From: Flavobacterium sp. KJJ
GTDB lineage: Bacteria; Bacteroidota; Bacteroidia; Flavobacteriales; Flavobacteriaceae
DNA: 64,000 bases
Direction of reading: 5' to 3'
Assembly: GCF_000708595.2 (NCBI RefSeq)
Contig: NZ_JARP01000010.1
Coordinates: forward strand, 22,466-86,465
Positions 18,325-27,350 of this stretch are shown in pieces. Below the pieces are notes generated by a model that was not told the DNA's origin, did no database searches, and worked only from the letters and a program-made list of their open reading frames with translations. The position numbers and the translations under genes are program-made. Numbering within the stretch: the first letter of the stretch is position 1; every line of letters begins with the position of its first letter.

Positions 18325-20442
18325 TCACTGCAAACCATTCTTTATTTTAGCCACTACCACATTTATGTCTTTTTGAGGCATTTTGCAGGCTTTGTTCACG
18401 CAGACATAAATGTAAGTTTGATTCTCGACAAAACGATTTTCTAAAATAGCAAGTTGACTTTCTTTAGTTGCTCCGGCAATAAGAATATTTGGCAAATAAT
18501 AGCTTTGAAGTTGACTCGTTTTAATCAGAGCGTCTTTTCCGGAAATGGCAACTTCAAAATAATTGTTGGTATAATTCAGCATTAAATTCAGCCAATTATA
18601 ATATTCGGTCGGTGCTTGTAAGGCATCTGCTTTAATATTATTCAGCATCTGTTTTGCAGTTTTGCTATAAGTATCATTAGAATAATAATGTCCTAATAAA
18701 AATAGATTATTCGCCAGAATCGAATTAGAACCTGAAATTACATTATCCGGAATTTCCATTTTTCTGGTTATTAAATCTGCTGAAGCGTTAGATGTAAAAT
18801 AAAACAGGCTCGACTTTTTATCCAAAAAATGAGTTATCGTATAGTCCATTAATTGTTTCGCTTTATTGAGCCATTTTTCATCAAGTGTAATTTGATACAC
18901 CTCAATAAAGGCATCTATAACCGTTGCATAATCTTCTGAAAAACCAGCGATACTGCTTTTGCCTTCTTTATAACTATGGTATAAACTTCCGTCTTTCTGG
19001 AGTTGATTATTCAAAATAAAATTGGCATTTTTTAAGGCAACTTCTTTATAATGCGGATTTTTAAATGCACAATAAGCATTAACATAAGCCTTTATCATTA
19101 AAGCATTCCATGAGGTTAAGGTTTTATCGTCTAAATGAGGTTTTGCTCTTTTGTTTCTGGCTGTTAAAAGTATTTGCTTCCAATTTTTTACTTTAGAATC
19201 CATTTCTGTAACCTTCATTTTGTTTTTGATTGCAAAGTCTTTATCAGATTGTGTTCTAAATAAAACATAATTTCCATTTTCCCATAAACCCTTTTCATTT
19301 ATGTTGAAATATTCCTGAAAAAGTAGAAAATCAGATTTTAAAAGTGCCTGCAACTCCTCTTTTTTCCAAACATAATAAGCGCCTTCTTCTAATTTATTTG
19401 ATTTGTTTTTACTGTCTGCATCTAAAGACGAATAAAAAGCACCATTGGAAGCCATCAGTTCTTTTTCTATAAAATTCAATGTTTCAATCACTGTTTTTTT
19501 ATACAAATCATCTTTTGTTATCAAATACGCATCAGCATACAAACTCACTAATTGTGCATTGTCGTAAAGCATTTTTTCAAAATGAGGAATATGCCATTTT
19601 GAATCTACCGAATATCTGCAAAAACCACCGCCAATTGGATCGTAAATTCCGCCATTAGCCATTTTTACAAGTGTTGTATTTACATAGGCTTGCGTCGCTT
19701 TGTCATTATTTTGAATACTGTAACGAAGGAGGAAACTCAATGATCCTGGCATTGGAAATTTGGTATCACTAACTAAGCCGCCTTCTTTATAGTCTAATTC
19801 TTTTTGCCATAATTGTACGGCTTCAGAAAGTTCTGAATTTTTAAAATCAGGCTGACTATTATTAGCTGTGATTAATTGTGATTTCTGAATACCTGCCACT
19901 AATTTATCTGCATATTCACTGGCTTTCTCTGGATTTTTTTTATACAAATCAGAAAGTTCTGTTAAGGCTTTTGTCCATTCTTCTTTGGTAAAATAAGTCC
20001 CTCCAAAAATAGGGCGTCCATCAGGAAGTGCAATGCAATTTAGCGGCCATCCGCCTTTACCTGTCATTAGCTGAACGGCATTCATGTAAATTTGGTCAAT
20101 ATCGGGACGCTCTTCCCTATCCACTTTTATACTGATAAAATTGTCATTCATCAATTTAGCTACTGCCTCATTTTCAAAACTTTCTTCTTCCATAACATGA
20201 CACCAGTGACAAGCAGAATATCCTACAGAAATAATAATAAGTTTATTCTCTGCTTTTGCTTTGCCCAATGTTTCCTGATTCCATGCTTTCCAATCAACAG
20301 GATTGTGTGCATGCTGCAAAAGATACGGACTTGTTTCATTAATTAAATCATTGGTATATTTGTGATATTCTTCAATATTCTGTTTTTTATTGCAACCAAT
20401 AAAAAAGCAGGAAACGATCAATAAAAGATATAGAATACGCAT
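18325..20442 (-). CDS. DUF255 thioredoxin-domain lipoprotein (YyaL/SPATA20-like)
   Basis: A 705-residue protein with a lipoprotein signal (LLIVSCFFIGC). The N-terminal DUF255 domain (about 30-190) has the family signature SPYLLQHAHNPVDW. It carries a thioredoxin-like CHWC motif in GYSACHWCHVMEEESF, and continues with IKVDREERPDID and GGWPLNCIALPDG. The rest is an (alpha/alpha)6-barrel region (GGGFCRYSVDSKWHIPHFEKMLYDN, then SSLDADS...EGAYYVWKKEEL). Members are widespread; a disulfide-related or sugar-epimerase-like function has been suggested but not settled. It is divergent from the sugar symporter and probably not part of the xylan pathway. No defects are seen. Confidence 0.88.
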   Translation of the reverse strand: MRILYLLLIVSCFFIGCNKKQNIEEYHKYTNDLINETSPYLLQHAHNPVDWKAWNQETLGKAKAENKLIIISVGYSACHWCHVMEEESFENEAVAKLMNDNFISIKVDREERPDIDQIYMNAVQLMTGKGGWPLNCIALPDGRPIFGGTYFTKEEWTKALTELSDLYKKNPEKASEYADKLVAGIQKSQLITANNSQPDFKNSELSEAVQLWQKELDYKEGGLVSDTKFPMPGSLSFLLRYSIQNNDKATQAYVNTTLVKMANGGIYDPIGGGFCRYSVDSKWHIPHFEKMLYDNAQLVSLYADAYLITKDDLYKKTVIETLNFIEKELMASNGAFYSSLDADSKNKSNKLEEGAYYVWKKEELQALLKSDFLLFQEYFNINEKGLWENGNYVLFRTQSDKDFAIKNKMKVTEMDSKVKNWKQILLTARNKRAKPHLDDKTLTSWNALMIKAYVNAYCAFKNPHYKEVALKNANFILNNQLQKDGSLYHSYKEGKSSIAGFSEDYATVIDAFIEVYQITLDEKWLNKAKQLMDYTITHFLDKKSSLFYFTSNASADLITRKMEIPDNVISGSNSILANNLFLLGHYYSNDTYSKTAKQMLNNIKADALQAPTEYYNWLNLMLNYTNNYFEVAISGKDALIKTSQLQSYYLPNILIAGATKESQLAILENRFVENQTYIYVCVNKACKMPQKDINVVVAKIKNGLQ

Positions 20443-20660
20443 ATATGAAATGAAAAAAGTATGAATAATGATGTTGATTTTCAGTTGTTTTTAAAATCAA
20501 AAGCTAAAATAGCAATTTAAATTTAATAGATTTACTATAACCAAAGAATGCTTCAAATCTGCTATTAAAGGCTTCAAAATTGACAATCTTATTTCAACTT
20601 TCAAGCTATTTTTACATTTAACATTTTATAAAAATGAAATGAAAACGAAGTACTATTTCA

Positions 20661-22199
20661 ATGATATATCGCTCTAAAATATTTTTTAATCAACACATGG
20701 GGATAAGCAGAAAAAAGTCAACCACTACATTGATAAGCAATACATCGCAAAAGCTTTCTGTACTGGAAAAAATAGGTTATGGTTTAGGAGATTTTGCGGC
20801 GAACTTGATTTTTCAGACTTTACTTACCTTTTTAGCTTTCTTTTATACTGATGTCTATAAAATTCCTGCCGGAACCGCCAGTATTATTATTTTTATTGGA
20901 GGCTTTATCGGCGCTTTTTTTAATATTATTATGGGCATTATAGCTGACCGTACCCACACGCGCTGGGGAAAATTCAGGCCTTGGATATTATGGACTGCCG
21001 TACCTTTTGGAATTGGTGCTGTTCTTTCTTTTTTGACTCCTAATTTTGGCGAAAACGGTAAGATAATTTACACCTTGCTGACTTATTTTTTTCTTGTTAT
21101 AATCTATTCAGCAAATAATTTACCCTATGTTGCTTTAAGTGGTGTTTTAACAGGAGATATGAAAGAAAGAAATAGTCTTTCATCCTATCGTTTTGTTGCT
21201 GTAATGATTGCGCAATTTATAATTCAGTCGCTCCTATTGCCATTAGTTTTAATTTTTGGACATGGTGATAAAGCCGTTGGTTTTAAAAATACCATGATTC
21301 TCTTTGCAGTTATAGGAATCATTTGTTTTCTAATTACTTTTTTTACCACCAAAGAAAGGATTATACCTGCAAGGCATCAAAAATCGTCAGTCAAACAGGA
21401 TTTTGTCGATCTCACTAAAAATCGCCCGTGGCTGGTGATGTTACTGGTTACTATTTTGGTATTCATAACGTTGTCTTTAAAAGGTGGAATGTATGTTTTC
21501 TATTTCAAATATTATTTAGACCCTGTTGCGCAAACCGTATTTTTAAAAGATATTGGTTTTACGGCGTTTATTAATGATCTTAATAATTCGTTAATAGCAA
21601 TGGGATTAGTAGATTTTCAGTGGCCTGGAGATGTTCCTACATCTGCATTTAGTCTTTTTAATGCTGGCGGAATTCTTTTTATGATTTTAGGAATTTTATT
21701 TTCAAAATCGCTAGCAGACGCATTTGGCAAAAGAAATATTTACATTACTTTCATTTTTTTGTCCGCTGTAAGCTTATTGCTTTTTAATTTTTATAGCAGA
21801 ACTGCTATTGCAATGGTTTTTCTGACGCAATTAGTTCATGGTTTTATTTACGGAGTAACAATTCCGTTATTATGGGCTATGATTGCTGATGTAGCCGATT
21901 ACAGTGAATGGAAGAACAATCGAAGAGCGACTGCAACTGTTTTTTCGGCCATGCTTGTTGGATTGAAAATAGGAATCAGTATTGGCGGAGCGTTGGGTGC
22001 AGCATTTTTATCTAAATACGGATATGTAGCTGAAGAAGTCAATCAGGTTCCGGCAGCTGTAGAAGGAATTAAATTGTGCGTAAGCATCTATCCTGGATTT
22101 ATATTCATTATAAGCGCTGTTCTGTTGTGCTTTTACGTTATAGATAAAAATATGGAAATTGGCATTGAAAAAGAGCTAAAGGAAAGAAGAGAAAACTAA
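20661..22199 (+). CDS. GPH-family sodium/sugar symporter (MFS)
   Basis: A 512-residue inner-membrane carrier with about twelve helices. Glycoside-pentoside-hexuronide family traits are clear: KIGYGLGDFAANLIFQ at the start of helix 1 and GIIADRTHTRWGKFRPWILWTAVPFG in loop 2-3. Later come NLPYVALSGVLTGDMKERNSLSSYRF and AMIADVADYSEWKNNRRATA. Such carriers import xylosides, pentoses or other oligosaccharide fragments with a cation, which suits uptake of xylo-oligosaccharides made by the surrounding enzymes. The start could be 20697 (MGISRKK) instead of 20661. It is the only plus-strand gene in the enzyme region. It converges on the GH3 gene and shares the intergenic hairpin with it. Confidence 0.87.
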   Translation: MIYRSKIFFNQHMGISRKKSTTTLISNTSQKLSVLEKIGYGLGDFAANLIFQTLLTFLAFFYTDVYKIPAGTASIIIFIGGFIGAFFNIIMGIIADRTHTRWGKFRPWILWTAVPFGIGAVLSFLTPNFGENGKIIYTLLTYFFLVIIYSANNLPYVALSGVLTGDMKERNSLSSYRFVAVMIAQFIIQSLLLPLVLIFGHGDKAVGFKNTMILFAVIGIICFLITFFTTKERIIPARHQKSSVKQDFVDLTKNRPWLVMLLVTILVFITLSLKGGMYVFYFKYYLDPVAQTVFLKDIGFTAFINDLNNSLIAMGLVDFQWPGDVPTSAFSLFNAGGILFMILGILFSKSLADAFGKRNIYITFIFLSAVSLLLFNFYSRTAIAMVFLTQLVHGFIYGVTIPLLWAMIADVADYSEWKNNRRATATVFSAMLVGLKIGISIGGALGAAFLSKYGYVAEEVNQVPAAVEGIKLCVSIYPGFIFIISAVLLCFYVIDKNMEIGIEKELKERREN

Positions 22200-22240
22200 A
22201 CTACCATCTTCTAAAAGAGTCATTAGGCATAATAAAAAAA

Positions 22241-22275
22241 CAGTAATATAGAGCTCCCCACAAACTATATTACTG
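22241..22275 (-). terminator. Terminator between the convergent symporter and GH3 genes
   Basis: CAGTAATATAG (22241-22251) pairs perfectly with CTATATTACTG (22265-22275) around a 13-base loop. On the minus strand a run of seven T follows, so it mainly ends the GH3 transcript and may also act on the symporter transcript. Confidence 0.75.
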
Positions 22276-22322
22276 CCAAAAAAATATCTAAAAACTTTTT
22301 TTGAGTGTTTAATAAAAAATAT

Positions 22323-24488
22323 TTATTGCACCATAATAGCTAAACTATTCACAATATTTTCGGATGATGTACCCGTATAAAGTACAAATTCGCCGGGTTC
22401 AACTTTCCAGTCGTTACTTTTCTCGTCGTAGAAAGCCAAATCTTTTACTTTCATTTTTAAAGCAACTGTTTTTTCTTCTCCTGGTTTAAGGAAAATTTTA
22501 TCGAATGCTTTTAATTCTTTTTTAGGCCTTAAAACTGATGCCGTAGTTTGACCAGCGTACAATTGAACTACTTCTGCACCATTCGTTTTTCCAGTATTTT
22601 TGATAGTAAACTTCACTATTATTTCATCATTCACACCATATACTTTTTTGTCAGAAGCAACATTAGAGATATCAAAGGTTGTATAAGACAGACCGTAACC
22701 AAAAGGATGTTGAGGTTTAATACCTTTGGTATCAAACCAGCGATATCCTACCAGAATATCTTCCTCGTAATTTACTTTCAAATCATGTCCCGGATAAGCC
22801 CCTAAAGCATGCGCCGGCGATTGGCTTAAAGTAACTGGTATCGTAAATGGTAATTTTCCTGAAGGAAATTCTTTGCCGCTCAACACATCAACAACTGCGT
22901 TACCCGCTTCCATTCCACCATACCAGCCCCAAACTACTGCAGGTACGCGAGATTCAATACCTGCCAGTTCAAGCGGAGAACCTGCAATGATCACCACAAT
23001 CGTTTTAGGATTGGCTTTCGCTACTTCCTGAATTAAAGTTTCTTGTCCATAAGGCAAACGCATATGCAATCTGTCAAATGATTCTGAATCAAAATCATGG
23101 TTCAAACCTGCAAAAATAATTGCTACATCTGATTTTTTGGCCTGAGCTACTGCTTCTTCAATTAATTTCCAATCTACCTTGTCGGTATTTAATTGACCAT
23201 CACTGCTTCTCTCCACAACATGAGATTGTTTCTCGTAACCTTGTGCAAAATTAATTTGCATAGACTTTCCGAATTTAGCAGTCATAGCCTGAAATGGCGT
23301 TATTTCATATAAAGCTTTTATTTCTGAACTAAAGCCGCCGCCGCAATGTGTACGGGTTGCATTATCACCAATAATAGCTACAGATTTTATAGCATTCATA
23401 TTCAATGGCAAAATTTGCTTTTCGTTTTTCAGTAAAACAACTGCTTCTACTGCCGAGCGATAGGCCGCTTGTTGGTGTTCTTTTGTATTTATAGAACCTG
23501 TAATTCGTGTTTTTGGATCTAAAACTTTCGTTTTAATCATCACTCTCAGAATATTAGCTACTTTTTCATCTACTAGGCTTTCTTTTATTCGTCCTTCTTG
23601 TACTGCGTTAATCAAAGGATCTGCGAAATACCAGTCGTTATAATTTTCCTTTTCGGTTCCCATTTCTAAATCCAAACCTGCCAATGCTGCTTTTTCGGTA
23701 CTATGAACAGCATCCCAGTCCGACATATAAACTCCTTTAAATTTAAATTCTTCCCGCAAAAGCGTTCGTCCCAAATAATCATTTTCAGTACAATAAGAAC
23801 CTCTGAATTTATTATAGGCTCCCATAACTCCCAAGACTCCGGCATCAACAACAGAAGATTTGAAACCCGGCAAATAAATTTCGCGTAAAGCCCGTTCACT
23901 CATGGTGACATCGACAACAAAACGATTTTGCTCCTGATTATTAGCTACAAAATGCTTTACACAGGCCGCAACATCCTGCGTTTGCAAAGCTTTAATATAA
24001 TTAATAGAAAGCTGTGAAATAAGAAACGGATCTTCGCTCAAATATTCAAAATTTCGTCCGCAAAGTGGAGAGCGAATAATGTTGATTCCAGGACCAAGCA
24101 AAACATCTTTTTTGCGAAAACGTGCTTCTTCGCCTAAAACTATACCACGCTGTTTAGCTAGTTCTAAATTCCAGCTTGCAGCCATAGCGGTACCAGGAGG
24201 AAAACAGGTCGAAGCATCATCAGTTTGCCCAGCATATTGCCAATTATGACGATTCATTTCTGCTCTGACTCCATGCGGACCGTCAGACAAGGCCCATTCC
24301 GGAATTCCGAGATGCTTTACTTCTTCAGTATAAAATTTAGAATTGCCATGCAGCATACCGACTTTTTCCTTTAAAGTCATTTTTTTAATTAACTTTTGAA
24401 TTCTTTTTTCTGTCGTAGCATTTGTTTGCGAAAAAGAACTTTGAAAAAATACGGAAAACAAAGCCGCAGCTATAAATTTTAATTTCAT
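22323..24488 (-). CDS. GH3 beta-glucosidase-type enzyme
   Basis: A 721-residue secreted protein (signal ending near SSFSQ). The N-terminal GH3 barrel shows LGIPEWALSDGPHGVRAE, LGPGINIIRSPLCGRNFEYLSEDP and VKHFVANNQEQNR. The nucleophile is D257 in YMSDWDAV. The alpha/beta sandwich follows (AVVLLKNEKQILPL, SVAIIGDNATRTHCGGGFSS), then a C-terminal fibronectin III-like domain (NTGKTNGAEVVQLYAG). No PA14 insert is present, unlike the GH3 at 46799-49393. The family contains beta-glucosidases and beta-xylosidases. The tryptophan after the nucleophile (SDWD) is the usual beta-glucosidase pattern, which fits a partner role with the GH9 enzyme. It lies 254 bases after the second haloperoxidase-type gene and may have its own promoter. 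Confidence 0.88.
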   Translation of the reverse strand: MKLKFIAAALFSVFFQSSFSQTNATTEKRIQKLIKKMTLKEKVGMLHGNSKFYTEEVKHLGIPEWALSDGPHGVRAEMNRHNWQYAGQTDDASTCFPPGTAMAASWNLELAKQRGIVLGEEARFRKKDVLLGPGINIIRSPLCGRNFEYLSEDPFLISQLSINYIKALQTQDVAACVKHFVANNQEQNRFVVDVTMSERALREIYLPGFKSSVVDAGVLGVMGAYNKFRGSYCTENDYLGRTLLREEFKFKGVYMSDWDAVHSTEKAALAGLDLEMGTEKENYNDWYFADPLINAVQEGRIKESLVDEKVANILRVMIKTKVLDPKTRITGSINTKEHQQAAYRSAVEAVVLLKNEKQILPLNMNAIKSVAIIGDNATRTHCGGGFSSEIKALYEITPFQAMTAKFGKSMQINFAQGYEKQSHVVERSSDGQLNTDKVDWKLIEEAVAQAKKSDVAIIFAGLNHDFDSESFDRLHMRLPYGQETLIQEVAKANPKTIVVIIAGSPLELAGIESRVPAVVWGWYGGMEAGNAVVDVLSGKEFPSGKLPFTIPVTLSQSPAHALGAYPGHDLKVNYEEDILVGYRWFDTKGIKPQHPFGYGLSYTTFDISNVASDKKVYGVNDEIIVKFTIKNTGKTNGAEVVQLYAGQTTASVLRPKKELKAFDKIFLKPGEEKTVALKMKVKDLAFYDEKSNDWKVEPGEFVLYTGTSSENIVNSLAIMVQ

Positions 24489-24742
24489 TTTATCTTTTTT
24501 AGAGGACCTTTTGGGTTCATTAAATAATTTAGATTGAATGTTAAATGGAAAATTCGCCTAATTAACAAGCTCCCAAAAATAGCCGAATACAAAATATACG
24601 AATCCTACAAATCGAGCATTTTATATAAGAAATGAAGCAGAATTGCATTAAAAAATACATGAGCATATTATCTCTACAAAAAATTATAGTAAACATATAA
24701 TCAGACCTGAAAATTCCATTCATTAGAAACTATTGCCAGCTA

Positions 24743-26299
24743 TTAGTCAGCACCGTCAGTTGTTGCCCTAGCAACTGCAAAAGCGGCCACTTTTTTACCT
24801 AAATCTAATCCTTTTTCACAATCACTTCTATAATGAATAGCTCCGTACATTCTTGAGTTTGATGCTTCTAAAGCCATTGCCTCATATTCCGTTTTTTTAG
24901 ATGGAATAAAATGTGATAAAACAGTACAAGCAGCTGCACTAAAAGTAGAATGACCAGAAACATATGCTGGAAAATTAGGAACTCCTGTGGTTGTTTTAAT
25001 CGAAGGATCCATTTGACACGGACGTGGATTGAAATAAGTGTACTTTGCATCCCAGCAGCTAATTGCAGCATCCATCATTGCGACATTTAATAAGGCTAAA
25101 TTTCTTGCCCATCGAATTTCGCTGTACGATTGTTCTACAAAAGCTTCACAGGCAATGGCGTTCCAATGTCCGGGAGGTGTGTAAGTATTTACTCCGTCAG
25201 CCCAAAAACTGACAATTTCTAAGTGCTCACGAGAATTGTCCTGACTGTATCTTTTAATCTCGGCTAATTCTTTTGCAAATACTTCAGATTTTGTTGAAGG
25301 AGGTGCAGGCGGACGATTGGCTACCACATCTGCTTCTGTCATCAAAAATGATTTTACTTTTCCAAATAATGGTAACATTGGCGGCCTGGCTGGTATTTCT
25401 AATGATTTCCAAGGAATTTCGCCTGTTGCTGCAGTTTGAGATTCTAATGCAGCCCAGATCGCCGGTGTTCCACCAGCAACTCCAGCCCCATCATTCGAAG
25501 CCCGAGTTATAAATTTTGCAGCAACTTTTCTGCCCAAACTAATTCCGGCATCAACATCTGAGCGAACATTAGCGCCGCTGATAATACGGTATAGTTTTTC
25601 TTCCTCAGCTTTTTCATTTATGTAAGCAATTTCAGTTGGAAATAATAATTTTAAAAGCTCAACAGTAACCCCCGTCACGACTGCATCTTCTGATGGATAT
25701 GACGGCAAAGTATTTTTAGGAATTAATACTTGGAGACTGGGATCAATAATATATGGTGCTGATCTGTTGTACTGCTTTTTATAATGCCAAGCAGCAATCA
25801 GCGCGTCGTATTGAGCGGCACTCACATAAGCATAAGCCCTCGCTGCATAAGGAGGATTGGAAAATGGAAATTGAGGATACGCAAATGGATTTGCCGCCGA
25901 AGGAGCCGGATAAGTTCCATCCTCATTTTGATAAGGCGGACGATTATGCCTTGCTACCAATGTTCGCATAATTTCATTCCAGCGCAGTACGCTGCCAGCG
26001 CTCCAAAATTCTATTATGCTTTTTTGTTGATTGGTAATATTGACCTGAAAACTTTTAATTTCGTTAATTTCTCTCGTGTAAGCAGGTGTATTTGTGGCAA
26101 CAGGTACATCTATTGAAAATTCATCAGGTGCAGTTAAAAGATAAGGCTTCCATGTATCAGCTTCAAGGTCTGTATTTTTAGGGTTCAATTGTGGAAACTG
26201 TTCATTTCGTTGCGCAATATCATCATCACAGGAATACATTAGTAGAACTATTAGAAGTATAAGGCCTTTAAAGACGATTTTTTGAATATTATTTTTCAT
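24743..26299 (-). CDS. Vanadium haloperoxidase / PAP2-type lipoprotein (second copy)
   Basis: A 518-residue protein with a lipoprotein signal (LLIVLLMYSCDDD). The run of Asp after the Cys matches the surface-export signal of Bacteroidota lipoproteins. The C-terminal four-helix PAP2 fold contains all three vanadate/phosphate-site motifs. These are KYTYFNPRP (K419, R426), PAYVSGHST (H450) and SRMYGAIHYRSD (R483, H489), with the spacing seen in vanadium haloperoxidases. The same site occurs in PAP2 acid phosphatases, so halide oxidation is not proven. The long N-terminal part (about 60-400) is helical and Pro-rich. The start codon is 1 base after the stop of the outer-membrane barrel gene, so the two are surely co-transcribed. 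Confidence 0.85.
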   Translation of the reverse strand: MKNNIQKIVFKGLILLIVLLMYSCDDDIAQRNEQFPQLNPKNTDLEADTWKPYLLTAPDEFSIDVPVATNTPAYTREINEIKSFQVNITNQQKSIIEFWSAGSVLRWNEIMRTLVARHNRPPYQNEDGTYPAPSAANPFAYPQFPFSNPPYAARAYAYVSAAQYDALIAAWHYKKQYNRSAPYIIDPSLQVLIPKNTLPSYPSEDAVVTGVTVELLKLLFPTEIAYINEKAEEEKLYRIISGANVRSDVDAGISLGRKVAAKFITRASNDGAGVAGGTPAIWAALESQTAATGEIPWKSLEIPARPPMLPLFGKVKSFLMTEADVVANRPPAPPSTKSEVFAKELAEIKRYSQDNSREHLEIVSFWADGVNTYTPPGHWNAIACEAFVEQSYSEIRWARNLALLNVAMMDAAISCWDAKYTYFNPRPCQMDPSIKTTTGVPNFPAYVSGHSTFSAAACTVLSHFIPSKKTEYEAMALEASNSRMYGAIHYRSDCEKGLDLGKKVAAFAVARATTDGAD

Positions 26300-26300
26300 C

Positions 26301-27212
26301 TCACTTGTTTTTATTTTTAAAATTTATCAGGTAAAAAACTCCTCCATATAATGAGCTTGCTTCTCCTACATTTCTGCCTTCCGTTACTACATTATAACCA
26401 CCTACAATAGCTAATTCAGGAAGTTTTTTTAAAGTATATTTTCCATTCAAGCCCAATTTAAAAGCATTCATTGTATTACTTGGGAAAGGCATGTTATTTT
26501 TTGTAATGTCAAAACCACCAGATTGTGTAACCGAATTGTCAATAATAGCTTCAGCAATTAATCTTGATGAGCGATATCCTAATCTTAAATTAATATTTAT
26601 AGCATCTGGCATATTTACTTTATTGGTGTAATGAATTTCATCTGCCAAATAAGAATTTCGATCAATTGTAATATTCGCTTTTTTAATATAAGCAACAGAT
26701 AAAGTAGTAAAGAAACGATGATACTGCACATCCCCCATTAATCGTAAAGTTCCTGTTTTGCTGCCAAGGCCAATGCTTAATGGTAAATAATCTGCCACAT
26801 AATCTGAGGCAGGCATTGAATAGCTTCCTAATGCAAATAAGGAATAAGTAAGAGCACCAAAAGTTTTTTTAATTGGCATATATTTCAATGTCAAGGATAA
26901 ATCCTGAATTCCTTTCTGTCCTTTCATAGTTCCCGCCGTAGCCTTAGTTTCAAGATAAGGAACAGTAAATAAAAAATTTAGCTTATCAAATATGCCATAA
27001 TTACACATAAGTGCGGGACCTTGAGCAGATACTGTTCCTAAATTAAGATTCTCTCTTTTAAAAGTACCTTCCCAGTACTCATTCCAACTGCTATATTCGT
27101 ATACCGCTCCAAAGCAAAAATTATTTTTGTTCATCATAAGGGCATCGATTTCGGTTTGTGCGTTCATCAAAAGAGGAATTAAGAAGAGACAACACAAGTA
27201 TAATTTCCTCAT
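26301..27212 (-). CDS. Outer-membrane beta-barrel protein, transporter-like
   Basis: A 303-residue protein with a signal peptide (ending NAQTEIDALM). The body alternates short amphipathic strands (LSLTLKYMPI, GTLRLMGDVQYHRFFTTLSVAYI, INLRLGYRSSRLIAEAII) and ends in an aromatic barrel strand (YGGVFYLINF). In style it resembles the channel proteins annotated as phenol MetA-pathway transporters (PF13557), but this is a memory-based comparison. It probably forms an outer-membrane channel for a substrate or product of the flanking haloperoxidase-type enzymes. It is tightly linked (1 base) to the downstream lipoprotein and 138 bases from the FG-GAP gene upstream. Confidence 0.65.
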   Translation of the reverse strand: MRKLYLCCLFLIPLLMNAQTEIDALMMNKNNFCFGAVYEYSSWNEYWEGTFKRENLNLGTVSAQGPALMCNYGIFDKLNFLFTVPYLETKATAGTMKGQKGIQDLSLTLKYMPIKKTFGALTYSLFALGSYSMPASDYVADYLPLSIGLGSKTGTLRLMGDVQYHRFFTTLSVAYIKKANITIDRNSYLADEIHYTNKVNMPDAININLRLGYRSSRLIAEAIIDNSVTQSGGFDITKNNMPFPSNTMNAFKLGLNGKYTLKKLPELAIVGGYNVVTEGRNVGEASSLYGGVFYLINFKNKNK

Positions 27213-27350
27213 TATTTATTTTTTTTGGTTAATTAGAACTATATAAGTCAATAAATTAGCTTAAAGCCAGAACAAGTTAATGTCCTGATTTTAGCAATTA
27301 AGTTCAACACGTTTTATTTTTGAAGAGGTATAACAATTCAAAACAAAAGC

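Noticed and set aside
24574..24581. TATTTTTG on the minus strand as a promoter for the GH3 gene at 24488
   Set aside because: The -7 pattern fits, but no TTG is found at a suitable distance and similar AT-rich matches are common here, so it was not listed.
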